Origin: Pseudomonadota bacterium
Lineage (GTDB): Bacteria > Pseudomonadota > Alphaproteobacteria > GCA-2731375
DNA: 58,814 bases
Assembly: GCA_027623205.1 (NCBI GenBank)
Contig: JAQBYC010000013.1
Location: 1-58,814, forward strand
Direction of reading: 5' to 3'
The notes beneath the pieces are model-generated. The model saw only the letters and a program-made list of their open reading frames with translations, did not search any database and was not told where the DNA came from. Position 1 is the stretch's first letter. Every line of letters starts with the position of its first letter. This document shows positions 8,662 through 17,164 of the stretch, piece after piece. The translations under genes were made by a program, and so were the position numbers.

Positions 8662-10179
8662 ATGATATCGACCATGAACGCCGCGCAAGCCTATCAAATA
8701 GCCATCCAGACCGCCGCACAACCTGTTCGGGCCCTGCATGCCGGACTAATTCTGGCGGAAAGCGCCAAGGCCTTGGTGATGCACGAGACCGGTTTGACAT
8801 CGTATCATTATTTTCCCCGCGAGGATGTCGCCGAAGGCGTGTTGCAGCCATCTGACCGGCGCACTTTTTGCCCTTTCAAGGGTACCGCCAGCTATTGGCA
8901 TTTGACGTTGCCCGATGGCCGGATAGAAAACGCCGCCTTCAGTTATGAAACGCCGTTTCCGGAAGTCGCGGCCATAGCCGGGCATGTTGCCTTTTTCGAC
9001 GATGCTCTGGATCAAGCTTTATGCCTTGCCGCCCCTGATGTGGGTTTGTCCGGTCCCCTGGTGGATTGGCTGTTGCGGGACGCCTGGATGTGCAAGACCC
9101 AGGAGGAGCTGACCGAACAATTCGGTCGAAAGATGGTCGACATCGGCGTTCCCTTGTGGCGTCTCAGCGTGGGAATTCGCACGCTTCATCCGCAACTGGC
9201 CAGCCGCAATTATAGATGGCTGCGCGGTGGCGACGGCGTGATGGCGTTCGGCATGCCCCAGGGAATGCTGTTGCAACCCGCCTATCTGGACAGTCCCGTA
9301 CGCCATGTCAGTGAAGGTCTGGGCGGCGTGCGCCAACGCTTGGACCTAGCCGGCGAGACCGAGTTCCGCTTTCCCGTGATGGATGATCTGCGGGCCCAGG
9401 GTGGCACCGACTATGTCGCTATGCCGCTGCCGTTTTCGGATGGGCAGATCAATACCATGACCTTGACCTCGGACCATCCGCAGGGATTTTCCACGGCCGA
9501 TCTGGGCGCCGTCTTTCAATGCGTTTTCGGACTCAGCCGGTTTTACGAAACCATGACCCTGCGCCAGAATACCCGCACCCTGCTGACCACCTATCTGGGC
9601 CAGCGGTCGGGAACCAGAGTGCTGAACGGCGAGACCCAGCGTGGGGCAGGGGAGGAAATCCGTGCCGCCATTCTGTATTGCGATCTGCGCGATTCCACCC
9701 AGTTGGCGGCCTCATTGCCGCGTGGCGCCTATCTTGATCTGTTGAATAATTACTTCGAAATAGTATCGGAGCCGATCCTGTCGCGATGGGGGGAGGTCTT
9801 GAAGTTCATCGGCGATGCGGTCCTGGCCATTTTCCCGGTCGAGGGCGATCCAGCCAAGGCCTGCGGCCTGGCCCGCGATGCGGCATTGGAAATTGTCGCG
9901 CGCCTGGCGGAGACGGATCAGCCACCTCTGCGCTGCGCGATCGGCGTGCATCTGGGCGAGGTCACCTTTGGCAATGTCGGCGCGCCGGAACGGCTGGACT
10001 TCACGGTCATCGGCAGCGCCGCTATCCTCGCTGCGCGACTGTCGGAACATTGCAAGGTGCTGGATCAGTCACTGCTGTTCTCGGGCGCCGTGCAGCAGGC
10101 CTTGCCCGAAGCAATGGTGCCGCTCGGCGGGCACGCGCTGCATAACATTTCAGAAGCGACCGAAATTTACACCTCCTAA
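8662..10179 (+). CDS. DUF427 domain fused to a class III nucleotide cyclase domain
   Basis: A 505-residue protein. Residues about 20-118 match DUF427, with the hallmarks YHYFPREDV, QPSDRRTFCPFKGTASYW and FPEVAAIAGHVAFF. A middle region of unknown fold follows, then a class III adenylate/guanylate cyclase domain from about 330 to the end: metal-binding Asp341 (YCDLRDST) and Asp385 (KFIGDAVLAIF), substrate Lys381 and Asp446 (LDFTVIG). The motif that normally reads VN.AARL is AAILAARL, so Ile455 replaces the transition-state Asn while Arg459 remains. Activity may therefore be weak or altered. ATGs at 8662 and 8674 are both possible starts; neither has a clear ribosome site. No transmembrane segment is present. 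Confidence 0.88.
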   Translation: MISTMNAAQAYQIAIQTAAQPVRALHAGLILAESAKALVMHETGLTSYHYFPREDVAEGVLQPSDRRTFCPFKGTASYWHLTLPDGRIENAAFSYETPFPEVAAIAGHVAFFDDALDQALCLAAPDVGLSGPLVDWLLRDAWMCKTQEELTEQFGRKMVDIGVPLWRLSVGIRTLHPQLASRNYRWLRGGDGVMAFGMPQGMLLQPAYLDSPVRHVSEGLGGVRQRLDLAGETEFRFPVMDDLRAQGGTDYVAMPLPFSDGQINTMTLTSDHPQGFSTADLGAVFQCVFGLSRFYETMTLRQNTRTLLTTYLGQRSGTRVLNGETQRGAGEEIRAAILYCDLRDSTQLAASLPRGAYLDLLNNYFEIVSEPILSRWGEVLKFIGDAVLAIFPVEGDPAKACGLARDAALEIVARLAETDQPPLRCAIGVHLGEVTFGNVGAPERLDFTVIGSAAILAARLSEHCKVLDQSLLFSGAVQQALPEAMVPLGGHALHNISEATEIYTS

Positions 10180-10556
10180 CCTTAAGGTAAGGGCAAATCC
10201 GGAACGCGGTTAAGCCCGCAGGATCAGGCGCGCAAGATTACCTGCTCTCCTTGACCGGCTCGGTCCGAAATTGAGGGCCGTTGGCATGGGCACCGAAAAC
10301 AAGATCTTTTATGGTCGGAATTCGTTGTGTCGTTTGCCCGGCAGGAATTTGAAGATCGGTCGGCGATACCTGGAAATTGCTCGTTCTGCGACCATTGCTG
10401 CCGGACCCATGGCAGTAGAATCGATGGTTCTGTTGATTGCCGATTTTGGCAGCGCCTCCGTTGAGTTCCACGCCGGGGCATCTCCAGGCTGGACGTAGCG
10501 ATGACAAGACGACACACTTCGGGTCAGAATAATTAGCGGCCATCAAGGATAAGAGA
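10180..10556 (+). other. Intergenic stretch without a convincing gene
   Basis: The 377 bases between the cyclase gene and the MmgE/PrpD gene hold no frame with good codon usage on the plus strand. On the minus strand, 10238-10380 reads NFQVSPTDLQIPAGQTTQRI and ends in EPVKESR with a stop at 10240-10238, mildly protein-like, but it is open upstream only by running antisense through the next gene. It may be a gene remnant. The last bases carry AAGGATAAGAG, the ribosome site of the following gene. Confidence 0.4.
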
Positions 10557-11945
10557 ATGAGCAACCCCGCTTTTTTTGAGGAAACGCTGCCTGCCATCAC
10601 CGAAGGCTTGGCCCGAAGCGCCGCCGAGCTGCGCTTTGAAGACATTGACGCTGATAGTCTGGCTGTGGCCAAGCAATGCCTGATCGACTGGTTCGCGGTT
10701 ACCCTGGCGGGCGCGGTTGAGCCTCTGACTGGATATCTGCTGGCAGAGGCGGCAGAGGAGGGCGGCCAACCGCGCGCCACTCTGTTTGGCGCGGGAGCCA
10801 AAGGCAGCCTGGCCCAGGCCTGTCTGGTCAACGGCGCCGCGTCCCATGCGTTGGACTATGATGACGTCAATCTCGCCATGGGCGGTCATCCCACGGCCCA
10901 GGTGGTAGCGGCTGTTCTGGCCGTAGCCGAGGATTTGGGCGCCACGGGTCGCGCACTGCTAACCGCTTTCGTAGCCGGTTATGAAACCGAATGCCGGATC
11001 GGCAGTCTGGTTGCCCCCAGCCACTATCAGAAAGGTTTCCACGTCACGGCCACGGTCGGCAGCTTTGGCGCCGCGGCGGGGGTTGGCCATCTGCTGGGTC
11101 TGGATGCCGAGGCCATGGCGCGTGCCATGGGCATTGCCGGTACCCAGGCGGCTGGTTTAAAGGCGCAATTCGGTACCATGTGCAAACCGCTGCATGCGGG
11201 CAAGGCGGCGGGCAACGGCCTACTGGCTGCGCGTCTGGCGCGGCGCGGATTTACCTCGCGCCTGGATATTCTGGAAACATCCCAAGGCTTTGCGGATACC
11301 CAAAGCGATGATTTTCGCGACCAACATGCCCTACGGGCGCCCCGGCGCGGCTTTCATGTGCGGGAGAATTTGTTTAAGTATCACGCCGCCTGTTATTTGA
11401 CCCATTCCACTATTGAAATTTTGGCGGATCTGCGGGACGAAGGGCAGATCACACCGGACCAGATCGACAATGTTATCTTGTCGGTTGATCCGGGCCACTT
11501 GAAGGTTTGTAATATTCAGGAACCCGGCACCGGTTTGGAGGTCAAGTTCAGTCTGCGCCATACCGCCGCTTTCGCTCTGGCGGGAAAAGATACCGCCAGC
11601 ATCGGCAGTTATTCCGATGCCAATGCCCTGGCGCCAGAACTTGTTGCCCTGCGGCGCAAGGTGGCGGTTGCTGGCGACGGTGGCCCCAGCACCCTGGCCA
11701 CGGCCCGCATTAACTTGCATGACGGACAAAGCCTGGAACGCAGCGTTGATGTTGGTATTCCGGCGGAAGATGTCGTAGCCCAGGGCTTGAAGATCGACGC
11801 CAAATTCCGCAGTCTGACCGTGCCTCTGGTGGGAGAGACGGTGGCGGCGGCGCTGTTGGCCGATCTGCACCAGTTGGAAAAATTGGATGATGCGAGCCAG
11901 TTGCTGACCCATGTCGCGGCCTGGCGGGCCGGCGCGCACATATAA
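10557..11945 (+). CDS. MmgE/PrpD family protein
   Basis: A 462-residue member of the family that includes 2-methylcitrate dehydratase (PrpD), cis-aconitate decarboxylase and immune-responsive gene 1 product. Typical stretches are DWFAVTLAGA near 42, GAASHALDYDDVN near 98-108 and GTMCKPLHAGKAAGNG near 206-220, which contain the conserved active-site His and Lys positions. The methylcitrate genes prpC and prpB are not adjacent, so a methylcitrate role is not supported; a dehydratase or decarboxylase of another tricarboxylic or branched acid is as likely. It is 40 bases upstream of a metallo-hydrolase, probably co-transcribed. Confidence 0.9.
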   Translation: MSNPAFFEETLPAITEGLARSAAELRFEDIDADSLAVAKQCLIDWFAVTLAGAVEPLTGYLLAEAAEEGGQPRATLFGAGAKGSLAQACLVNGAASHALDYDDVNLAMGGHPTAQVVAAVLAVAEDLGATGRALLTAFVAGYETECRIGSLVAPSHYQKGFHVTATVGSFGAAAGVGHLLGLDAEAMARAMGIAGTQAAGLKAQFGTMCKPLHAGKAAGNGLLAARLARRGFTSRLDILETSQGFADTQSDDFRDQHALRAPRRGFHVRENLFKYHAACYLTHSTIEILADLRDEGQITPDQIDNVILSVDPGHLKVCNIQEPGTGLEVKFSLRHTAAFALAGKDTASIGSYSDANALAPELVALRRKVAVAGDGGPSTLATARINLHDGQSLERSVDVGIPAEDVVAQGLKIDAKFRSLTVPLVGETVAAALLADLHQLEKLDDASQLLTHVAAWRAGAHI

Positions 11946-11985
11946 CACCGCAGACATTACACTGAACAACTAAGGATACGGATGG

Positions 11986-12840
11986 ATGAACCAGGGCAAA
12001 TGGCGAATTGGCGAGGTTACGGTCACGCGGGTGGTGGAGATTGAGGCGACGGGTGGCATGAGCCCCATTCTGCCCGACGCCACCAGGGATAAATTGCGGG
12101 AGATCCCCTGGCTCTATCCCCATTTCGCGGACGAAAATGGTCGCATGCGGGGCTCCATCCACGCCCTGATCATCGAGACGCCGGATCGTACCATCGTGGT
12201 TGATACTTGTGTTGGCAATGACAAGGAACGGGGCAATCCGCCCTGGAATAAACTGCAGACCAGCTTTCTGCAGGATCTGGCGGCGGCGGGTTATGCCACC
12301 GATCAGGTTGATTGCGTGCTGTGTACCCATTTGCATGTTGATCATGTGGGCTGGAACACCATGCTGGTGGACGGCAGGTGGCAGCCCACCTTTCCCAAAG
12401 CCCGCTACTTGATGGGCCAAGTGGAGTTTGAACACTGGCGCGCCTCGGAGCGCGAGGACACGGCGCAAATCATGGCGGATTCGGTGTTGCCGGTATTTGA
12501 TGCCGGGCTGGTGGACCTGGTCGATACGCAGCATCAATTATGCGCCGAGGTCAGTCTGATCCCCACGGTGGGCCACACGCCGGGCCATGTCTCGGTTCTA
12601 ATTCAAAGCCGGGGCGAAGAGGCATTGATCACCGGCGATTTCATCCATCATCCCTGTCAGATGGCCCATCCGGAATGGTCGGCCTCGGTGGATAGTGATC
12701 CGGAACAGGCGCGGCGCACCCGGCGCGAAGTGTTTGCCCGCTATGCCGATACGCCCACCCTGATTATCGGCACCCATTTCGCCACCCCCACCGCGGGCCG
12801 TCTGGTGCGCGATGGCGATGCCTACCGCCTTGAGGTGTAG
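11986..12840 (+). CDS. Metallo-beta-lactamase-fold hydrolase
   Basis: A 284-residue MBL-fold enzyme with the dinuclear zinc motif THLHVDHVGWN (His115, His117, Asp119, His120), a distal His in GHTPGH, the bridging Asp in TGDFIHHP, and a final His in GTHFA. There is no signal peptide, so it is cytoplasmic. The pattern resembles the lactonase and organophosphate-hydrolase branch rather than antibiotic resistance. Placement directly after the MmgE/PrpD gene suggests hydrolysis of a lactone or ester in a catabolic route. The substrate is unknown. Confidence 0.9.
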   Translation: MNQGKWRIGEVTVTRVVEIEATGGMSPILPDATRDKLREIPWLYPHFADENGRMRGSIHALIIETPDRTIVVDTCVGNDKERGNPPWNKLQTSFLQDLAAAGYATDQVDCVLCTHLHVDHVGWNTMLVDGRWQPTFPKARYLMGQVEFEHWRASEREDTAQIMADSVLPVFDAGLVDLVDTQHQLCAEVSLIPTVGHTPGHVSVLIQSRGEEALITGDFIHHPCQMAHPEWSASVDSDPEQARRTRREVFARYADTPTLIIGTHFATPTAGRLVRDGDAYRLEV

Positions 12841-12850
12841 TCGATGGTGT

Positions 12851-12955
12851 CTAGAGCAATTTTCATTCAATTGGATTCGCTTTAGCGATCCAAGTGATTG
12901 GTTCAATTGCTCTTTTCTTAAGAGTCCGAGCATGTTTAGAAGAAACATGCTCTAG
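12851..12955 (+). repeat. Intergenic palindromic repeat, copy 2 (complete)
   Basis: The best preserved 105 bp copy. It begins CTAGAGCA and ends TGCTCTAG, a perfect 8 bp terminal inverted repeat, and contains a long imperfect hairpin centred on GGATTCGC TTTA GCGATCC (about 12873-12896) and an 8 bp stem GCATGTTT / AAACATGC near 12930-12949 with loop AGAAG. TA dinucleotides sit at both outer edges, as a TA target duplication would. The right end abuts the GGGGAG ribosome site of the next CoA-transferase gene. Confidence 0.88.
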
Positions 12956-12967
12956 GGGAGTGGGTAA

Positions 12968-14155
12968 ATGAGTTTCGAGCGGCCCTACGAGGGCGTCAAG
13001 GTTGTGGATTTAAGCCAGGGCATCGCTGGCCCCTATTGCGGCATGTTGTTGGCCCAGCACGGCGCCGATGTGATCAAGGTGGAACCACTGCAGGGCGACT
13101 GGGCCCGGGTTCTGGGCACCGCCGTCTCCAATCACACGGAATTTTCCTTTCTGGGCAGTCTGGGCAAGCGCAGTCTGGCCATCGATTTGAAAAGTGGCGA
13201 GGCACCAGCCATTATCGATGCCCTGGTGGCCGACGCGGATATTTTCCTGGAAGGCTTCCGCCCCGGCGTTATTGATCGTCTGGGCTTTGGCCATGAACGG
13301 CTTATGGCGCTTAACCCCGGTCTGATCTACCTCTCGGTCTCGGGCTTTGGCCAGACCGGCCCTCTGCGGGACAAGCCCGCCATGGATCCGGTATTGCAGG
13401 CCTTCACCGGCTTCATGCTGGACAACAAGGGGCACGACGGCATCCCGCACCGGGCCAACACCATCATCAACGATATGTCCACTGCGCTGTATGCGTTTCA
13501 GGCCGTGGCCCCGGCGCTGTATGCCAAGCGGGATGATGGGCGGGGCCGCTTTATCGATGCCTCTCTGATGCGCGGCGCGGCTAACCTTAGCGCCATCCGC
13601 ATCATGGCAGCGTCCCGGGGCAATCTGCAAAATACCCCCCGCACAGCACCGTCGGGGGTCTTCCGCACCAGCGATGGCTGGCTGCAGCTTGTCATCCTGC
13701 AGGACAGGGATTTCCATGCCTTGTGCGACGCACTCGGTATGGACGATTTGAAGGCCAATCCGAGCTTGCAGAGTAATGCAGCACGCTTGGCCCAAGTCGA
13801 TATGCTGCTGGAAAGAGTGGGTGAGATCTTGCTGACGGAACCGGCCAGACACTGGCGCGATCTTTTCACCGAAGCCGGCCTGCAGAATGAGATGTTGCAG
13901 GATTTCCAACAATTCCTGGATCATCCGCAAGTGTCGGCGACGGAATTATTTACCTGGCTTGATCTGGCTGGCCTGGAAGGCCCGCTGCCTATTCCCAATC
14001 CGCCAGGCATCCCGAAGATCCAGGCCGGCACCCCTACGGGCACTTCACCCGTCACGGGGCAGCATAGCGACGAAGTACTGGGCGAATTGGGCCATGATGC
14101 CGCTGCCATCGCCGGTCTGCGGCGCCGGGGCGTAATTACGACCTGGTCGGGTTAA
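12968..14155 (+). CDS. CaiB/BaiF family (class III) CoA-transferase
   Basis: A second class III CoA-transferase of 395 residues, clearly paralogous to but different from the one at 5057. It has VVDLSQGIAGPYCGMLLAQH and GADVIKVEP (32-40), and the catalytic Asp is Asp169 in INDMSTALYAF, the same number as in formyl-CoA transferase. The start ATG follows GGGGAGTGGG, which directly adjoins repeat copy 2. Its 3' end overlaps the convergent MFS transporter gene by 20 bases. It probably activates the acid handled by the MmgE/PrpD and MBL enzymes upstream. Confidence 0.92.
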   Translation: MSFERPYEGVKVVDLSQGIAGPYCGMLLAQHGADVIKVEPLQGDWARVLGTAVSNHTEFSFLGSLGKRSLAIDLKSGEAPAIIDALVADADIFLEGFRPGVIDRLGFGHERLMALNPGLIYLSVSGFGQTGPLRDKPAMDPVLQAFTGFMLDNKGHDGIPHRANTIINDMSTALYAFQAVAPALYAKRDDGRGRFIDASLMRGAANLSAIRIMAASRGNLQNTPRTAPSGVFRTSDGWLQLVILQDRDFHALCDALGMDDLKANPSLQSNAARLAQVDMLLERVGEILLTEPARHWRDLFTEAGLQNEMLQDFQQFLDHPQVSATELFTWLDLAGLEGPLPIPNPPGIPKIQAGTPTGTSPVTGQHSDEVLGELGHDAAAIAGLRRRGVITTWSG

Positions 14156-15575
14156 CGCGGATCAACCAGACCAGGCGCAAGGCGACCAGCAGGGTGCAAC
14201 TTGCCGGAATCAACGTGAAACCATAGATCCAATCAGTTACGGCGGTCAGGGTGGCGACCGTAATGCCGCCTGACAGGCCGGCGATGTTGGCCAGCAGGCC
14301 GGCGGTGGCGGCACCGAACGCTATGCCCAGGGACTGCATGGTCGGTATGGCGCCCGCGGTCAAGGCTTCCTCGCCCGGTTTGGCGCTGCTCATGGTGCGG
14401 TTGGAAATATGCGCGTGGCATTGGCCGACGCCAAGGCCGGTCAGAAAGACCATGGCCACCAGCCCCCCGAGCGGGCCGCTGACAACAAAAAAGCCCTGCC
14501 CGATAATGCCGCCCAGCAGGCACAGTGGTCCGGTCACCATAAGGACGCGTTGCAGGGGCGGTGGCGCACCGGCCACGGCAAACGCAGCGACGGACCAACC
14601 AAGAGACATGGTGGCCGAGACGTATCCCGCCAGCGCAGGCGGCACGTTGTGTAGACCCTGGGCCAGCAAGGGCAGAAAAATGCTCAGGGGCGCGTAGCTG
14701 AAGGACAGCAGGAAAAACAACCAATAGCCGGTACCGACAATCTGGCGCAGCGAGGCGGGACGGCTGGGCAGCAGGGGATTGTCCGCAATATGGTCGAGCC
14801 AAAGCATGCCAGCGACACCGGCCAGCGCGCCCGCGATCAACGTCAGCCGCAGTCCAAGGTGGTCGATTTGTCCACTGACGGTGACGCAAAGCACCGCCCC
14901 GCCAAGCAGCAGCAGCCGCTCCCAGGGTAACTTGCTGCTCTTGGCGGCCGGTGCTGATGTCGGCAAGGCTCGCCGGGACAGGGCAAGGACCATCAGAAAC
15001 ACTGGCACGGTCAGCCAATAAACCCCGCGCCAAAAATCAAGCTGTGCGAAGACTCCAGCCACCATGGGGCCGGCCAGTGCCGCGACCCCCCAAATTACCG
15101 ACATGAGGGCAAAGACACGGGGGCGGAGGCCTTCAAGGAACAATTGCCGGGTCATGGTATAAGCGAGCGAGACCATCAGGCCGCCGCCCAGACCTTGAGC
15201 CGTGCGCCCGGCCAGGAATACCCCCATATGGGGCGCACTGGCACAAATCAAGGCGCCCAGTAAGTAAATCGATGCCGCGATGGTCAATGCGCGGCGCAAG
15301 CCCAGGTTTGAACCCAGAATTCCGCCGCTGGCGGCCCCCATGATCGAAGCCACGACATACAGCGCCGAGGGCCAGGCATAAAAGGCCACGCCGTGGATAT
15401 CCGCGACCACGCTGGGCAAAATCGTGGCGATGACAAAGACGTCCATGGCATGTAGGGAAACGCAGCTCAGAACCAGGGCGAGGCGCACCAGACCGGGGCC
15501 CCTGGTCATCTCACGCCAGCCGTTCACCGTAGAGACCTGGTGATCGGGCAAAACTTCTCCTTTATTCGGCGGCAT
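14136..15575 (-). CDS. MFS transporter, DHA2-like
   Basis: A 479-residue major facilitator with about 12-14 hydrophobic helices. The first helix reads LHAMDVFVIATILPSVVADI, the D-type motif typical of drug/H+ antiporters of the DHA2 group, and the A-motif-like loop GSNLGLRRAL lies after helix 2. It starts 14 bases inside the nitronate-monooxygenase-like gene and is the last gene of the long minus-strand operon, so it may export or import the operon's substrate or an intermediate. Its tail overlaps the convergent CoA-transferase gene by 20 bases. Confidence 0.88.
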   Translation of the reverse strand: MPPNKGEVLPDHQVSTVNGWREMTRGPGLVRLALVLSCVSLHAMDVFVIATILPSVVADIHGVAFYAWPSALYVVASIMGAASGGILGSNLGLRRALTIAASIYLLGALICASAPHMGVFLAGRTAQGLGGGLMVSLAYTMTRQLFLEGLRPRVFALMSVIWGVAALAGPMVAGVFAQLDFWRGVYWLTVPVFLMVLALSRRALPTSAPAAKSSKLPWERLLLLGGAVLCVTVSGQIDHLGLRLTLIAGALAGVAGMLWLDHIADNPLLPSRPASLRQIVGTGYWLFFLLSFSYAPLSIFLPLLAQGLHNVPPALAGYVSATMSLGWSVAAFAVAGAPPPLQRVLMVTGPLCLLGGIIGQGFFVVSGPLGGLVAMVFLTGLGVGQCHAHISNRTMSSAKPGEEALTAGAIPTMQSLGIAFGAATAGLLANIAGLSGGITVATLTAVTDWIYGFTLIPASCTLLVALRLVWLIRVNPTRS

Positions 15576-16524
15576 GGAAGCGGCGCAGATCGCGCCGCGC
15601 CGCCGCGTATTCCGACTTCAAGCGGTCACACAGGTCGCGCACCGAAAGCACATCATGAATGGCGCCCACCCCATGGCCCGCGGACCAGACATCCTTCCAG
15701 CGCTTTTTCCGCTCCTGCACCGCAATGATGGCGTCGGGATCCTGCCGGCGCAAAGCATCTAGTTTCACGCCGGCGCGCAGCAAACTGGGCGTCAGCAGAT
15801 TGGAGGGGGCATCCGCGATCGTACCGAAGAAGATGTCGGTCGCGGTCGCGTCGATAATCATCTGTCGGTAGTCTTCGACGGCACCGGATTCCTCCGTGTT
15901 GATAAACCTTGTGCCCATATAGACGAGGTCGGCGCCCATCACCTGGGCCGCTAGAACGTCCCGCCCGGTGGTGATGGCGCCGGCCAGAATAATCGCCTTG
16001 TCGGTCAGCTGGCGAACTTCGTTGACCAGGGCAAAAGGATTGAGGGTGCCGCAATGACCGCCCGCGCCGCCGCAGACGGCGATCAGGCCGTCGGCGCCGG
16101 CGGCAAGGGCAATCTTGGCGTGCCGGGCCGCGCCGATGTCGTGAAACACCAGGCCGCCATAAGCATGTACAGCGTCGAACACCTCTCCCGGTGCGCCCTT
16201 AGACGTGAGGATGACCGGCACCTCGTGCTTGATACAGAGCGCAAGGTCCTGATCCAGGCGCTGATTACCGGCCGCCACCACTAGATTGACGCCATAGGGG
16301 CCGACCGTCTCCACCCCCTCGGCCGAGAGCCGCGCGACGCCATCGGCCATGCGGGTCAGCCATTCTTCCAGAATATCAGCGCTGCGGGTGGTATGGGCGG
16401 GGAAGGTGCCCATGAGGCCCTGGGCGCAGGTGGCCAGCGCCATCTCCGGGTTGGAAACCGTGAACATGGGCGCTGCTATCACGGGTAGCGACATCCCCGC
16501 GATCAGTTCGTTGACCGTTGTCAT
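15562..16524 (-). CDS. Nitronate monooxygenase family FMN protein
   Basis: A TIM-barrel flavoprotein of 320 residues in the nitronate monooxygenase / 2-nitropropane dioxygenase family. It opens LPVIAAPMFTVSNPEMALA, has YGVN at 77-80 and the FMN phosphate motif GGAGGH at 152-157, then GADLVYMGTRFI. ATG 16524 fits the family start and is seven bases after leuD; an upstream in-frame ATG at 16629 would run into leuD. Relatives include NADH:quinone reductases and enoyl reductases, so oxidation of a nitro compound is only one possibility. Within a beta-oxidation-like operon a reductase role on an enoyl or quinone is plausible. Confidence 0.87.
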   Translation of the reverse strand: MTTVNELIAGMSLPVIAAPMFTVSNPEMALATCAQGLMGTFPAHTTRSADILEEWLTRMADGVARLSAEGVETVGPYGVNLVVAAGNQRLDQDLALCIKHEVPVILTSKGAPGEVFDAVHAYGGLVFHDIGAARHAKIALAAGADGLIAVCGGAGGHCGTLNPFALVNEVRQLTDKAIILAGAITTGRDVLAAQVMGADLVYMGTRFINTEESGAVEDYRQMIIDATATDIFFGTIADAPSNLLTPSLLRAGVKLDALRRQDPDAIIAVQERKKRWKDVWSAGHGVGAIHDVLSVRDLCDRLKSEYAAARRDLRRFHAAE

Positions 16525-16531
16525 GGCAGCC

Positions 16532-17164
16532 TCAATCGACCGTGCCCAAGTCATAGATCCAGGGCCGGGCCTTGCGGTCCCGGGCCTGAAAAGCCGCCGT
16601 GGCGGCATCTTCCTGCAGGGTCTGGCCAACTTCGTCCAGGCCCTCCAGCAAGGCGGTTTGCCGATCCGGGGTCAGATCAAAGGTAATAGTGCGCCCCGAT
16701 GGCGTGGTCAGGGTGCAATTGGCGACATCGACCTGAAACTGCATGTTGCCCTGGTCATTGCCGGCCTCGGCCAGCAACTCGGCAATGGTTTCACCTGGCA
16801 GGCGGATCGGCAGGAGGCTGTTCTGAAAGCAGTTATTGAAAAAAATGTCGCCGAAACTTTCCGCGATGACGCAACGGATGCCCAGGCCACGAAGGCCCCA
16901 CACCGCCGTTTCCCGGGAGCTGCCGCAACCAAAATTACGGCCGGTTATCAGGATCACCGCGTCGCGATAGCCGGGTTTGTTCAGGATGAAATCAGGGTTT
17001 TCGTCGCCGTCGGCTAGAAATCGCAGGGGTTCGAACGTGTGCTGGTGCATGGTTTCGCGGTTGGCGTCCAACAGACGTTTGGCCGGCGTGATGATATCGG
17101 TATCGATATTGGCCCGGGGGAGGGGCGCCGCGACTCCTTGCAGCAGCTGTAACTTTTCCATCAT
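16532..17164 (-). CDS. leuD: LeuD-like small subunit of 3-isopropylmalate dehydratase family
   Basis: A 210-residue swivel-domain subunit of the aconitase superfamily. Conserved blocks are NTDIITPA near 16-22, GRNFGCGSSRETAVW near 75-90 and FFNNCFQNSLLPIRLP. In canonical LeuD the third block reads GSSREHAPW, so the His and Pro positions differ here. The ATG overlaps the leuC stop by four bases (ATGA), indicating coupling. Leucine biosynthesis is possible, but leuA and leuB are absent and the pair lies within a catabolic operon, so a dedicated hydro-lyase for another branched dicarboxylate is a serious alternative. Confidence 0.88.
   Translation of the reverse strand: MMEKLQLLQGVAAPLPRANIDTDIITPAKRLLDANRETMHQHTFEPLRFLADGDENPDFILNKPGYRDAVILITGRNFGCGSSRETAVWGLRGLGIRCVIAESFGDIFFNNCFQNSLLPIRLPGETIAELLAEAGNDQGNMQFQVDVANCTLTTPSGRTITFDLTPDRQTALLEGLDEVGQTLQEDAATAAFQARDRKARPWIYDLGTVD

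Noticed and set aside
8439-8675. N-terminal extension of DusA
   Set aside because: Would add 79 residues not found in DusA and start inside the divergent cyclase gene; ATG 8438 matches the family.
10224-10831. Minus-strand frames across the gap before the MmgE/PrpD gene
   Set aside because: No start or ribosome site in the gap; they continue only as antisense of the next gene. Codon use is near random apart from the last 45 codons.
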